Shown: in pieces, positions 10,075-20,340 of the stretch
Position numbering within the stretch: the stretch's first letter is position 1
How the letters are laid out: each line of letters starts with the position of its first letter
Source: Heterohyrax brucei
Taxonomy: Eukaryota > Chordata > Mammalia > Hyracoidea > Procaviidae
Direction: 5' to 3'
Length of the DNA: 64,000 bases
Assembly: GCA_028571685.1 (NCBI GenBank)
Contig: CM053140.1
Span: 59,526,201 to 59,590,200 of the forward strand
Made by a program: the position numbers and the translations under genes
Notes under the pieces: model-generated
What the model saw: the letters and a program-made list of their open reading frames with translations, nothing else
What the model was told of the DNA's origin: nothing
Database searches by the model: none

Positions 10075-10577
10075 TGTTTTAGTCAGCTAGTGCTGCTCTA
10101 ACAGAAACCAGAGAGTGGATGTCTTTAAGAGAGGAAGGTTGGCTCTTACTTAGTCCAGTAGGCTATAAATCCAAATTCAAGGTGTCCGCTCCAGGGGAAA
10201 GCTTTCCCCTTTGTCGTCTCTGGAGGAAACTCTGGTATTGCATCAGTCTTTGTCCAGGGAGCATCTTTGCACAGAAACCTCAGGTCTGAAGGACACGCTC
10301 TTCTCTGGGTGCTGCTTTCTTGATGGTGTGAGGTTCCCAATTCTCTCCTTGCTTTTCTTTTCTTTTATCTCTCGTAGGATGCAAGGATAAAGGGTGGGGC
10401 AGGCCACACTCCAGGATGTAGCAGGGAAGCAATCTTCTGAAGGGATTTATAGTCCCACCCTGATCCTTTAACATACAGCACAGTAGAATGACAAAATGGA
10501 GGACAGTCATAGAATACAGTGAATCATGGTCACATGGCTACACCTGTTTTTTGAAGGACACAATTCAATCCATGACA
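10075..10577 (-). mobile_element. MaLR/MLT1-like solo LTR with perfect TSD
   Basis: Begins TGTTTTAGTCAGCTAG and ends CCATGACA, 503 bp. A perfect 5-bp target duplication, GTTAG, lies at 10070-10074 and 10578-10582, the length expected of ERVL/MaLR integrase. In reverse complement it has the LTR order: 'tggattgaattgtg' start, 'catgattcactgta', and an end at 'agcactagctgactaaaaca' (in pieces). No internal viral genes are present. Confidence 0.9.
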
Positions 10578-10628
10578 GTTAGGTACAGCCGTTTATGTGA
10601 CAGAGTGCTGGAGAAGAGAGGACTGCAC

Positions 10629-10970
10629 AGAGGAGAACCTATTGCTATTAAGTCGATTCTGACTTATGGTGACCTATGTGTGTCAAAGTAGGGTTTTAAA
10701 TGGCTATATTCTTTAGGAATGACCCTAGTGTCACAGTGGTTAAAAACTCAGCTGTTACCCAAATTCAGTAGTTTGACTCCACCATCTGCTCCTGGAAACC
10801 CTATGGGGCAGCTCTACTCTGTCCTATAGCGTCTCAATGAGTTGGAATCAACTCAATAGAAATGGGTTTTTGATTTAGTCTTATGAAAGATTGGTGGGCC
10901 TTTTTCACACTGTGAATCTGGATCGATTTGAACTGCCAGCCTTTCAGATCATAGCCAAGCACAAACTGCA
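10629..10970 (-). mobile_element. AfroSINE-related type B element, split
   Basis: Left part 10629-10717 ('cctattgctattaagtcgattctgac', then 'ggttttaaatggct') and right part 10881-10970 ('ggatcgatttgaactgccagcc', 'atagccaagcac') form one minus-strand type B SINE. It is broken by the plus-strand type A SINE at 10718-10880. Type B has a longer middle than type A, ending 'ttccgaggcrcctctgggt' in better copies. Confidence 0.7.
10718..10880 (+). mobile_element. AfroSINE, type A, nested in a type B SINE
   Basis: 'agtgtcacagtggttaaaaac' head, 'ctgctcctggaaaccctatgg', 'tgagttggaatcaactcaata' and tail 'gggtttttgattt'. Its insertion splits the type B element, so it is the younger of the two. Confidence 0.88.
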
Positions 10971-11149
10971 CAGAGAAAGAACTGTGAAAAGCTTAAGTCT
11001 TCAGTTGAGAATGGGTGAATACATGAATATGGGGAAAGCATGTAAAGCCAGGGAAGGAATCATGTGAATGGACTAGAAGGAACAACCCTCAGAGCTTACA
11101 TGGAAACAGAAATAGTTCCTGTTCTCATCAGTTAGAAGGGAAAAACCTT
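10971..11149. other. Unassigned, A-rich
   Basis: Possibly L1 5' UTR. The words 'aacaaccctcagagcttac' and 'tggaaacaga' recur at 13928 onward. Confidence 0.3.
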
Positions 11150-13945
11150 AGAATTATGGGACACCAGGTGGAGTATTCAGAAGAATGTCAGCATCTGGAC
11201 AAAATTAGCCTTACACCAAACACTTTTCAGGTTCTGCCTAACAAAACTTAAAGGCAAAAACTTGAAAGAGTAAAGCTGTTTCTAGGTAACTTAACAGCAT
11301 CTCAGAAAAAAAAAAAAAGAGATGAAGAACACTGAAAAGAATAATACTAATGAAAAAAATCTAGTACTCAAGGTAAAATTCATTATAGAGGGAATCCAAT
11401 AAAATATTAACAAAATTCAAAAAAATAGGAAAGCACGAACCATAGTAAGAGAAAAATCAACGAATTTAAACCAAGACCCGACACAGATGTTAGAACTGAT
11501 AGGCAAGGACTGTTTTAAAGGTATTACAACTCTCTTCCATGCATTCAGAAGTCTAGGGTAGTAATATGTTAAGTGGAGACACAAAATACTAAAAAAGTCT
11601 AAAATTGAACTTCTAAATATGAAAATTAAAATATCTGAAGGGAAAAAGTACACTAGGATTAATAGCAGATTAGATGTTACAGAAGGAAAGACTAGTGAAC
11701 CTGAAGACACGGTAATAGAAATCCAAAATAAAACAGAGAAAGAGAATAAAAATAATTTTAAAACAGTAAAGAACATCAGTGAATTGTTGAACAATGTTAA
11801 GAAGCCTCACATACATGTATCTGGAGTCACTGTAAACAAGAGATAGAGACTTCCAACTTGACGAAGGATATAAACTCATAGATCCAAAAAGTTCACCAAA
11901 CTTCAAGTACAATAAGCATTAGGAAGACAACAGCAAGACACAGCATACTAAAATTGCTCAAAACCAATTGATAGAGAGAAAATCTTAAAAGCAGCCAAAG
12001 GAAAAGAAAGACACGTTACATACAGAGGAGCAAAGATTAGGATGACAGGAGACTTCTTGTCAGCAAATGCCAGTGGAGCAACATTTTTAAAGCACTGAAA
12101 GAAAAAAAAAGTCTGCAAAGAATTCTCTAAACCATCCCCCAAACAACAACAACAACAACAAAGAAAACCCAAACCCACTGCTGTCAAATTGATTCAGAAT
12201 CATGGCGACCCTATTGGACAGAGTAGAACTGCCCCATAGAGTTTCCAAGGAGTGCCTGGTGTATTCGAACTGCCAACCTTTTGGTTAGTAGCTGTAGCAC
12301 TTAACCACGGTACCACCAGAGTTTCCACTATACCCAGCAAAAATACCTTCTAAAACTAAGGCAAAAGAAACGAAAACTTATTCAGACATAAAAAATTGGG
12401 AAATACTTATCACCAGCAGACTCACATTATGAAAAATGTTAAGGAAGTCCTTTCTGTAGCAGATAAATGGTTCCGAATGACCATATGAATATGGAAATTA
12501 TATCTATGTGGGTAAATAATAAAACCCTTTTCTTAGTATTTAAATCTTTTTTAAAGAGAAGTGTTTGTAAAGCAAAAATAGTGGCAATCCTTTATGGAGT
12601 TGATAACATAGTTAGAAGTAAAATGTAGCAGGAAAACAGCAAAGACCAGGAGAAGAGAAAAGAAAATACACTGCTGTAAAGTTCTCACACTACCTGTGAA
12701 GTTGTATGGCATCACTTGAAAACAGACTGTGACAAACTGATGTGCATACTCTAAACCCTAAAGAAAACATTAATGTAGCAAAACTAACAGGTGGATCTAA
12801 TAAGTCAGTAAAGAAGAAGAAATGGAATTATACAAAACGTGCTCAATTATTCTAGAGGGACGCTGAAAGGAGGAAAAGGGAACAAAGAATAATTTGAACA
12901 AATAGCACAATAAGCAACCTAAGCCTAATTACATAAATCATCACATTAAATATAAGCGGTCTGTTCATCCAGGTTAAAAGGTAGAGATCATCATATTGGA
13001 TAAACAAGCAACATATAACTGTAAGTGTCTGTAAGAAATACATTTGAAATATAAAGAAAAAATTGCTTCAACAAAAAGGACTGAAAAACACATGTGCTGT
13101 GTTAACACTAATCAAAACAAAGCTGGAGTGGTATATTAGTATCAGAAAAAGTGGATTTGAGAGCACAGAATGCAATGAGGGAAAAAGAAAGACATTTCAT
13201 AATGATAAAGTAGTCAATTTACCAAGAGAGCTTAAGAATTCTAAGCTTTTATATACGTATCAGCATATGCAAAAACTGATGGAAATGAAAGGAGAAATAG
13301 ACCAATCTACAATTATAGTCAGGAATTTCAATACTCCCACTCAATACTTACTAAAACAAGTAGACAGAAAATTTATAAGGCTATAGAAAACTTGAATGAT
13401 ATTATTATGCAACTTGACCTAGTTGGTATTCATAACACACTCCACCCAACAACAGTAGAATATACATTATTCTCAAGTGCACATGGAACATTTACCAAAA
13501 CAGACCTTATTCTGGTCCATAAAAATGTCTTGACAAATTTAAAGTGATCCAAGTCATGCAAAGTATGTTCTGACCACAGTGGAATTAAATTAGAAAACCA
13601 AATCAGAAAGATCCCTGGAAAATTCCTCAAATATTTGCAAACGAAATAACATGTTTCTAAATAACCCACGGGTCAAAGAAAAAATCAAATGGGAAATTAG
13701 AAAGTATTTTGAACTGAATGCAAATGAAAACACACATACCAAAATTTGTGGGATTTCTATGAAGCAGTATTTAAGGAAAATTTACAGCACTAAATATCCA
13801 TATCAGAAAAGAAGAAGGATCTCAAGTCAAAGACTATGGCTACAATCTTAAGAACACAGAAAAAGAGTAGATCAAATTCAAAATAAGCTTAAGAAAAGAA
13901 AGAATAAAGACCAGGCAAGACATCAAAACAACCCTCAGAACCTAC
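11150..13945 (+). mobile_element. Old L1 LINE, 5' UTR/ORF1/ORF2 body, broken
   Basis: A-rich plus-strand sequence with L1 phrases throughout: an ORF1-like coiled-coil stretch at 11619-11846 rich in K/E/N, then 'caagacacagcatactaaaattgct' (in pieces), 'agagagaaaatcttaaaagcagcc', 'tacagaggagcaaagatt', and the ORF2 start near 12900-13850 ('aagaaatacatttgaaatataaag', 'tagacagaaaatttataagg', 'acactccacccaacaac', 'caaatgaaaacacaca'). Many stops and frame breaks; no intact ORF. Split by the SINE at 12139-12328. The ORF2 endonuclease is only partly present and the element ends near 13945. Confidence 0.8.
12139..12328 (-). mobile_element. AfroSINE, type A, in old L1
   Basis: Minus orientation, with an (AAC)n and 'aaaacccaaacccactgctg' at its left (the 3' tail), 'gccccatagagtttccaagg', and 'cacttaaccacggtaccacc' at its right (the head). 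Near full length. Confidence 0.92.
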
Positions 13946-14385
13946 CAGGGAAAGACTCTTTTGACCCTGGAAACAGATTCATTGCTGCTACCCCTGTTTT
14001 GTCTCCATCAGAAGGTCCATTGGAGGATGCATCCAGACCAGACAGGAAGGTTGAAAGTGAGACAGGAAGAAGAGAAAGCAGGTACTGATGATATCATGTG
14101 GACCCCTAGATGAAGCCAAATCAGAAGCTAGAACTCTCTGTGGACTTTTCAGTTACCGCAGCTGGTACATTTCGTCTGTTGCTAAGTCGGATTGGGGTTA
14201 TGTCATTGCACAAAAAAAATTCCAAATGGTGCTTGGCATTGCTTTATCTTTATAGGGAGGCACTGTGGGCACAGCAAAGGAGCTTAACATTTTTTGAGGA
14301 ATTGCTGAAAGCCGAGAACACGACTCCATGTTTCTACGTACTATCATATCCTTTCCTATTACAGTCCTTCAAATTTATTGCCTCC
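13946..14385. other. Unassigned sequence
   Basis: No gene supported; an open frame at 14110-14436 runs into the SINE and has no family features. Confidence 0.35.
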
Positions 14386-14397
14386 ATTTGTGGCATA

Positions 14398-14548
14398 AAT
14401 CATGGTGGCGTAGTGGTTAAGTGCTGCGGCTGCTAATTAAAAAGTTGGCAGTTCAAATTCACGAGGCTATCCTTGGAAATGCTATGGGGCAGTTCTCCTC
14501 TGTTCTGTAGGGTTGCTATGAGTTGGAACCGACTAGACAGCAGTGGGT
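14398..14548 (+). mobile_element. AfroSINE, type A, first of a tandem pair
   Basis: 'catggtggcgtagtggttaa' head, 'ggggcagttctcctctg', 'tatgagttggaaccgactag'. Flanked by a perfect 12-bp repeat ATTTGTGGCATA (14386-14397 and 14549-14560). Confidence 0.93.
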
Positions 14549-14560
14549 ATTTGTGGCATA

Positions 14561-14713
14561 GTGGTTAAGTGCTACGGGCACTAACAGAAAGGTCAGCGGT
14601 GCAAATCCATCAAGTGCTCCTTGGAAACTCTATGGGGCAGTTCTCCTCTGTTGTATAGGGTTGCTATGAGTTGGAATTGACTTGAAGGCAGGGGTTTGGT
14701 TTGGTTTTGGTTT
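14561..14713 (+). mobile_element. AfroSINE, type A, second of a tandem pair
   Basis: Follows directly after the right-hand target repeat of the first SINE: 'gtggttaagtgctacgggc', 'ctatggggcagttctcctct', 'gttggaattgacttgaagg' and a 'ggtttggtttggttttgg' tail. Both members share the rarer 'ttctcctctgtt' middle, so they may be the same subfamily. Confidence 0.92.
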
Positions 14714-16404
14714 ATGTATTTTACAGATGAAGACACAGAGGCCTAAGGTCCCCAGACTGTGAACTGGTTAGGCCACTCACTCTCCTGCCCAGTATCTTTC
14801 CCCTTAATCCCAGCTTTGTGTGTCATAATTGACTTGATAATAGTGAATTTCTTTCTTTCTTTTTTTTTAATCCAAGCTCAGAGCTTAGTCCTTGGGTGTC
14901 AGACAGGAAAACCCAGCCAGAGCTCTCTCCAGTTCTCACCACCTGACCCGCTCAGCCACTTCTAACTTGTGGATCTTTCCAGAAGACTTGAGGGAGATCT
15001 AACCCTGACTGACTAGACTGGGAGTCACAAGGAAGGTATGTGATGTGGAGACTGCAATTTGAACACTGGAAAAGGCTAGGTTTAGAAACAGAATTAAAAA
15101 ACAAACAAAACTAGAAAACTCCTCTTGAGCTGATGACCTGATAGAAATCACCCAAGTTTACCGCCAAGTTGAGGGCTATTAAGTCAATTTTGCCGGGTTT
15201 AATGACTTGTCTAGTTCGACGCAGGGCTCCATAAGACTCTTAGAGCTTGTTACACAGGACTCGAGTCCCTTAGACTCTATCACATGGCAAAGCTGACTGA
15301 TACTTCTTCCTTACAAAACTGTCCTGTGCACTGCAGGGCAAAGACTGACTGAGGAGCCAACCCCACTTCTGTGGAGCCGTGCCAGTCCAGTACCCCATGA
15401 TGGCGCTGGTGCGGTTTTGTTTGCCAGTGGCCAGGGTTCTCGTCTCCACTAGATGGACCCTCCCGGAACTTGCATGATTCTCCCCCTGCTGAAAGTGATG
15501 GCAACAGAAGGGCGCATCTCTCAAAGAAGATCCCTCTTTGCAGTGATCATCATCTTTTCTCCTTTTTCTTTACTTCCATCCTTGAAGTATTTCTTTTATT
15601 GACTCTAGCAGTTTAATGTGCGTGCTGGGCTCTGGCAGAGCTGGCAACGAAATGTTAGTGAGCTAAGGTCTTGGTGCCCTTTGATCAACTTTTTATCAGC
15701 ACAGTTTTGTGTGGCTGGAGCCCTGGCTACTGTGCAGTGGAGGAATTGCAAAATTGCGTTAAATCACAGTGTGTGTGGGAACACTAAGGGAATGCTTGTC
15801 ATTCACATTTAAGCCCTTGGTGGGGAGGAACCATCGCAGCCTTTCTTATTGCACTCTGAAGATCTGGCTTTTATCATGCGCTTTTCTCCATAATTGCTGC
15901 TGTGGAGTGGAAAGCAATTTTCTTGAGATGAGAGTGGAGATGACCAAGTGCTTGTGCTCAGAAGCTATAGCCAGCAATGGTCAGGACTTTGGGCCCAGGA
16001 TCCTACTTCAAGGTGACACAGAGGTAGAGAGCCTAGCAGAAAGGATGTGTTAGAGGTAGCCGCGGGGGTAGGTTATCACCTTCCCCACTCCCTCCACACA
16101 TGTACAAATACTTGTATGTTTTTAAAATTACTTTAGAAAATAATAGAAAAGCACTGTACAAAGTCAAATACTGTAAGTTTATAAAGAGTAAAAATGAGAC
16201 CCTTCTGCTTCTGGCCAAGATTTTTTTCTCCCACCTAAAAGAACCCGGGAGTGTACAAAGACACCAACTTTTAGTTTGTAAGATTCTGGATACTAGGTAG
16301 TGAAGGGCAGTGATCCCTGAGAGACGAGGAACAAATGAGGTGAGACGTATGGTTGTGCCACCTCACTGTTTGGGGAGACTTTTCAGGCCACACGTAGGGT
16401 GCGA
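14714..16404. other. Unique sequence
   Basis: No gene, RNA or named repeat is supported. 15840-15930 is a unique-looking block ('ttatcatgcgcttttctcc', 'aattgctgctgtgg') that could be conserved non-coding DNA. The open frames here are short and featureless. Confidence 0.35.
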
Positions 16405-17003
16405 TGTGATGGTTAGGACTGTGTATCTGCTTGGCTGGGCCATGATTCTCATGTTTATATGTGTTCACCCCTATGGTAGAATCTGTGGTGAGTAGCCAGT
16501 TAGTTGAAAGCGAGCTTCCTGGAGTGGATGGCTTACACTGGAATTCAAGAGGACATCCTGGCTTTTACTGCCCTGGATTTTGCAGCTGCCTCCTGTTTGT
16601 CTGATTTCTGGTTCTTGGGACTTGATGTAGCAGGTTGCCTGACAATCTCAGGTTTTGCTGATTTTCACAACCTATGAGAAAGAGCCCTGCTCTCTGACCT
16701 CCTGATCTTGGGTTCACCAGCCCCTGCAGCTACATGAGTCAAGAGAAGTTTTGTGATTTTGTCTGCTGACTTTAGAATTCATTAATTTTCACAGCCTATG
16801 AACAAAAGCCCTGTTCTGTCTCATGCCAGCCTTGGGTTCACCAGCCCCTGCAGCCACATGAATCAGGAGAAGCCTCTATCTTGATCCAAGTACTTGGAAT
16901 GCTCCAACCTCTACATTCAAGTGAACTGTTTCCTTGATATAAATCTCTTTACCTACTTAAACAAGTTTTACTGATTTAGCTTTTCCGGAGAACTCAGCCT
17001 AAC
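16405..17003 (+). mobile_element. LTR-like element with internal ~125-bp duplication
   Basis: Begins 'tgatggttaggactgtg' and ends 'gagaactcagcctaacac', with a polyadenylation-like 'gatataaatctctttac' near the 3' end, an LTR layout. Matches 52329-52895 in reverse complement (shared 'tgctaggtcatgattctc'-like start, 'ccctgcagctayrtgartcagg', 'gagaacccagcctaa'). Within this copy, the segment at about 16660-16755 is repeated at about 16788-16873 ('ttcacarcctatga', 'cttgggttcaccagcccctg'). Family name not known to me. Confidence 0.6.
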
Positions 17004-18330
17004 ACACACAAGGAGAGGAAATTCAAGCCCAGTGGACTCCATGACTTGAGGACATGGAACTGAGAGCCCCAGCTGACCAACCTGGATAGAGTTCACAGGA
17101 CACACTGCTGAGAGAGAGGGAGGTATAGGTCCTCAGAAATCTGCAGAAAGTCCACTGGAATGGGAAATAATTATCTCTAGACTGTCTGCTACCCTGGACC
17201 TGGCTAACAAAATTTAAGCCAGATCTCAATGGATCAAATTGTTTCCAAGTAATTCAACTACATTCCAGAACCAAGCACAAGAAGATGTATGGAATTACAA
17301 AAATACTCAGCACCGTAGAAAACACAATTCACAATTACTTGGCATGCAAAGAAGCAGAAAGAGCTATAAGTAATAAAAAACTACACCCTTTGCCACTGAG
17401 TCAATTCCAACTCGTAGTCACCCTATGAGACAGAGTGAAACTGCCCCATAGTGTTTCCAAGGAGTGGCTGGCGGATTCAAACTTCAGACGTTTTGGTCAG
17501 CAGTCTTAGCTCTTACTGACAGTGTCATCGGGGTACCACAATGAGGAGAAAGATCCATCACTGAAATGGATGCAGATGTTAAAAGTAGAGAACATTAGAA
17601 CACTTAAAATAGCATTTCATTTGTTAAAAAACTGAAGACACAGAAGACATAAAAAAGACCTACTATGAAAAAGGGGAGGAGGATAGAAAATATGTTTGAA
17701 GAAGTAATAATTATTTTTATCAAATTTAGTATGAATTATAAGCCCAGGGATCCAAGAAGCTAAAGTACTAGGAAAGAAAGCAAACTATAGCAAAATATAT
17801 CTTAACCAAGCTGATTGATAAAGAGAAAATTTTAGAAGCACTGGTATGGGGTGCGGTGCGTCGTTACATACGGAAGAACATGGGTAAATATCAGCAGATT
17901 TCTTGTTGGAAAAAGATAAAGGTGAGAAGACAGTAGAGAAATATGTTTAAAACACAGAAAGAAAGAACTCAACTTAGAATTCTAGAACTAGTAAAAAAAA
18001 GTGGTTTTTTTTTTTAAATGGAGGGAAAATAAAAGCTTATATAAATACTCAAAGTATTCATCACCAACAGAGCAGAAGTGCAGGAAATTTTAAAGGAAAT
18101 GCTTCAGGCCAGAGGAAAACCATACTGGATGGAAGTAGGAGTAGACCAAAAGAAATGAAGAATGCTGGAAATGGTAATTACTTGGGTTCATGTGCAAGAC
18201 TTTCTCTTATTTAAATCACTATAAATATTTGACCATTCAAACAAAAATAATAAAAATGCAGTGTGGATTTGTATTATATGTAAGAAGTAAAATTCATAAC
18301 AGCTGTACCATAAAGACCAGGAGGGGAGAG
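17004..18330 (+). mobile_element. Old L1 LINE, 5' part (ORF1 region)
   Basis: A-rich L1 text: 'agtaattcaactacattccag', 'gaaggggaggaggatag'-like words, 'gcaaactatagcaaaatat', 'gagaaaattttagaagca', 'gaccaaaagaaatgaaga'. Continues past two insertions at 20341. Interrupted by the SINE at 17380-17539. No intact frame. Confidence 0.7.
17380..17539 (-). mobile_element. AfroSINE, type A, in old L1
   Basis: 'gccactgagtcaattccaac', 'actgccccatagtgtttcc', 'ttttggtcagcagtcttagc'; diverged head ('cttactgacagtgtcatcg'). Confidence 0.85.
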
Positions 18331-18466
18331 TTATTGTTGCTGTTAGGTGCCGTCCCGTCAGTTCTAACTCATAGCAACCCTATGTATAACAGAACAAAAC
18401 ACTGCCCAGTCCTGCACTGTGCTCATAGTCGCTGCTATGCTAAAGCTTATTGTTGCAGTCACTGAG

Positions 18467-18760
18467 TCAATCAGTCCATCTTGTTGAGGGTTTGCCTTTT
18501 TGTTGCTGATCCTCTGAGACTTTACTAAGCATGTACAGATTCCACGTGAACACAGTTTCTGGAATTCCCATTTTCCACAATGTTATCCACAATTTCTCGT
18601 GATCCACACAGTCGCATGCCTTAGCATAGTCAATAAAACACAGGTAACATCTTTCTGGCATCCTCTGCTTTCACCTAAGGCCCATCTGACATCAGCAATG
18701 ATATTCCTGTTTCCATGTAGTCTTCTGAATCCAGTTTGAATTTCTGACACTTCCCTGTCA
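18467..18760 (-). pseudogene. RTE reverse transcriptase relic with palm motif
   Basis: Encodes 'RCYLCFIDYAKACDCVDHEK', the first palm motif of RTE-type reverse transcriptases with its catalytic aspartate (FIDYAKAFD in the family), then 'LWKMGIPE'. It passes without a stop into 'QQQKGKPSTRWTD', which belongs to the far C-terminus (compare 'KRGRPLKRWID' at about 59420). The YxDD motif and the whole thumb/C-terminal middle are missing. The enzyme would copy LINE RNA at a nicked target site; this fragment cannot. Confidence 0.8.
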
Positions 18761-18763
18761 ATA

Positions 18764-19296
18764 CGGAGGCCTAAAAATTCAGTTCGCAAACTCATCTTAG
18801 AAAATGTGCTGTATACTTCATTACTGAATATCACTAGAGTCACCTTCAAAGTACTCCCCTTGGGAAGCTATGTACCCATGCCAGTGCCTAGTTAACTTGT
18901 CAAATCAATTTTGGAAGTGTTTTTCTGGAATGGCCATCAAAACTGTTGTATTACTCTTAATGTCCTGAATAGCATCAAAATGCCTTCCTTTCAATGTTTC
19001 CTTTGTCTCTGGGTAAAGAAAAAAGATCAGGTGAGCAGGGAGTGTGCCAATAGAGTCATTTGTTTACCGGCCTCCCTCACAAACAACTGTTTGAGAACTT
19101 GCCACTTTGTGACTGTGCGCAATGGCCATTCCAGAAGCAGGTGCGAAATTGCTTTGAAAGATGGATTAGGCACTGGCATCAGTGTAGAGCTTCCCAAGGG
19201 GAGTACTTTGAACGTGACCTTAGTGATATTCAGTAATGAGGTGTGTAGCACTTATAACAATTAAGTTCATGGACTTAATTGTCAGACCTTGTTCAC
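18764..19296. mobile_element. Fold-back mariner-derived element, copy 2, nested in RTE
   Basis: 533 bp flanked by TA dinucleotides (18762-18763 and 19297-19298), the mariner target duplication. On removal the RTE sequence rejoins: '..ctgtcaa' with 'TActgtagccac..', matching the intact copy near 58350-58370. Left arm (to about 18945) and right arm (about 19118-19296) are inverted copies of the same mariner 3' end, with 'ccttgggaagcta' on the left and 'agcttcccaagg' on the right. Ends align as inverted repeats ('cctaaaaattcagttcg' with 'tctgacaattaagtcca'). Confidence 0.82.
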
Positions 19297-20340
19297 TACT
19301 GTAGCCACTTATGAAAGATCTTTAGCAAAATTTTCCTTGCACGTGACGTTAATGATATTGTTCAATAATTTCCGTATTCATTTGTGAATAGGCATAAACG
19401 TGGGTCTCTTCCAGTCAGTTGGTCAGGTAGCTGTCTTCCAAATTTTGTGGCATAGATGAGTGAGCACTTCCAGTGCAGCATTCTCTTGTCGAAACAGCTG
19501 ACACTCCGTCAGTGCCCAGAGCCTTCTTTTTCACCAGTGCTTTCAATGCATCTTCGACTTCTCCTTCATTACTGTTGGTTCTGGATCATATACTGCTTCT
19601 AGAAATGGTTGAACGTCAAACAGTTCTCTCTGGTATAATGACTCTGTGTATTCCTTTCATCTTCCTTTGATGCTCGCTGATTCGTTTAATATTTTCCCTG
19701 TAGAATTCTTCACTAATGGAACTTCAGGCTTGAATTTTTTCTTCAGTTTTTTCAGCTTGAAAAATGTGGAGCACGTGATTCCCTTTTGGTTTTCTATCGC
19801 CAACTCTTTGTATATGTCATTATAATACTTTGTCTTCTGTAGTTGTCATTTGAAAACTTTTGTTCATTTCTTTTACTTCATCATTTATTCCTTTTGCTTT
19901 AGCTACTTAACTTTAAGAGTAAGTTTCAGAGTCTCTTCTGACTTCCAGTTTGGTCTTTTCTTTCTTTCCCGTCTTTTTAACGACCTCTTGCTTTCTTCAC
20001 GTGTGATGTCCTTGATGTTGTACCACAACTTATCTGGTCTTCAGTCACTGGGTTCAACGCAAGTCTATTCTTGACATGGTGACACTCAGGTGGGATATAT
20101 TCCAGGTTTTATTTTGGCTGTCATGAACCTCTAATTTTCTACAGTTTCAGTCTGAACTTGTGTATGAACCATTGATAGTCTGTGCTGCAATCAATCCCTC
20201 GCCTTGTTCTGACTGATGCTATTGAGCTTTCCCATAGTCTTTTTCCACAGATGTAGTCAATTTAATTCCTGTATATTCCATCTGGTAAGGTCTATGTATA
20301 TAATTATCATTTACATTGGTGATAAAAGGTATTTGCAATG

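Larger units (their letters stand above)
18331..20340 (-). mobile_element. RTE/BovB-type LINE, internally deleted, with nested mariner
   Basis: On the minus strand it runs from an RTE 5' part (20340) to the (CAA)-type 3' end at 18331 ('gttgctgttaggtgccgtc' on the plus strand). Flanks 'aggggagag' (18322-18330) and 'aagggagag' (20341-20349) look like a target duplication, with the old L1 resuming after them. A mariner sits at 18764-19296. Near 18525 the frame jumps from the reverse transcriptase palm straight to the C-terminal tail, leaving out about 800 bp present in the copy at 57464-59580. Confidence 0.85.

Noticed and set aside
14398-14470. tRNA-like sequence at SINE heads
   Set aside because: Box A and box B-like words are there, but they belong to AfroSINE heads; no cloverleaf with acceptor pairing is evident.
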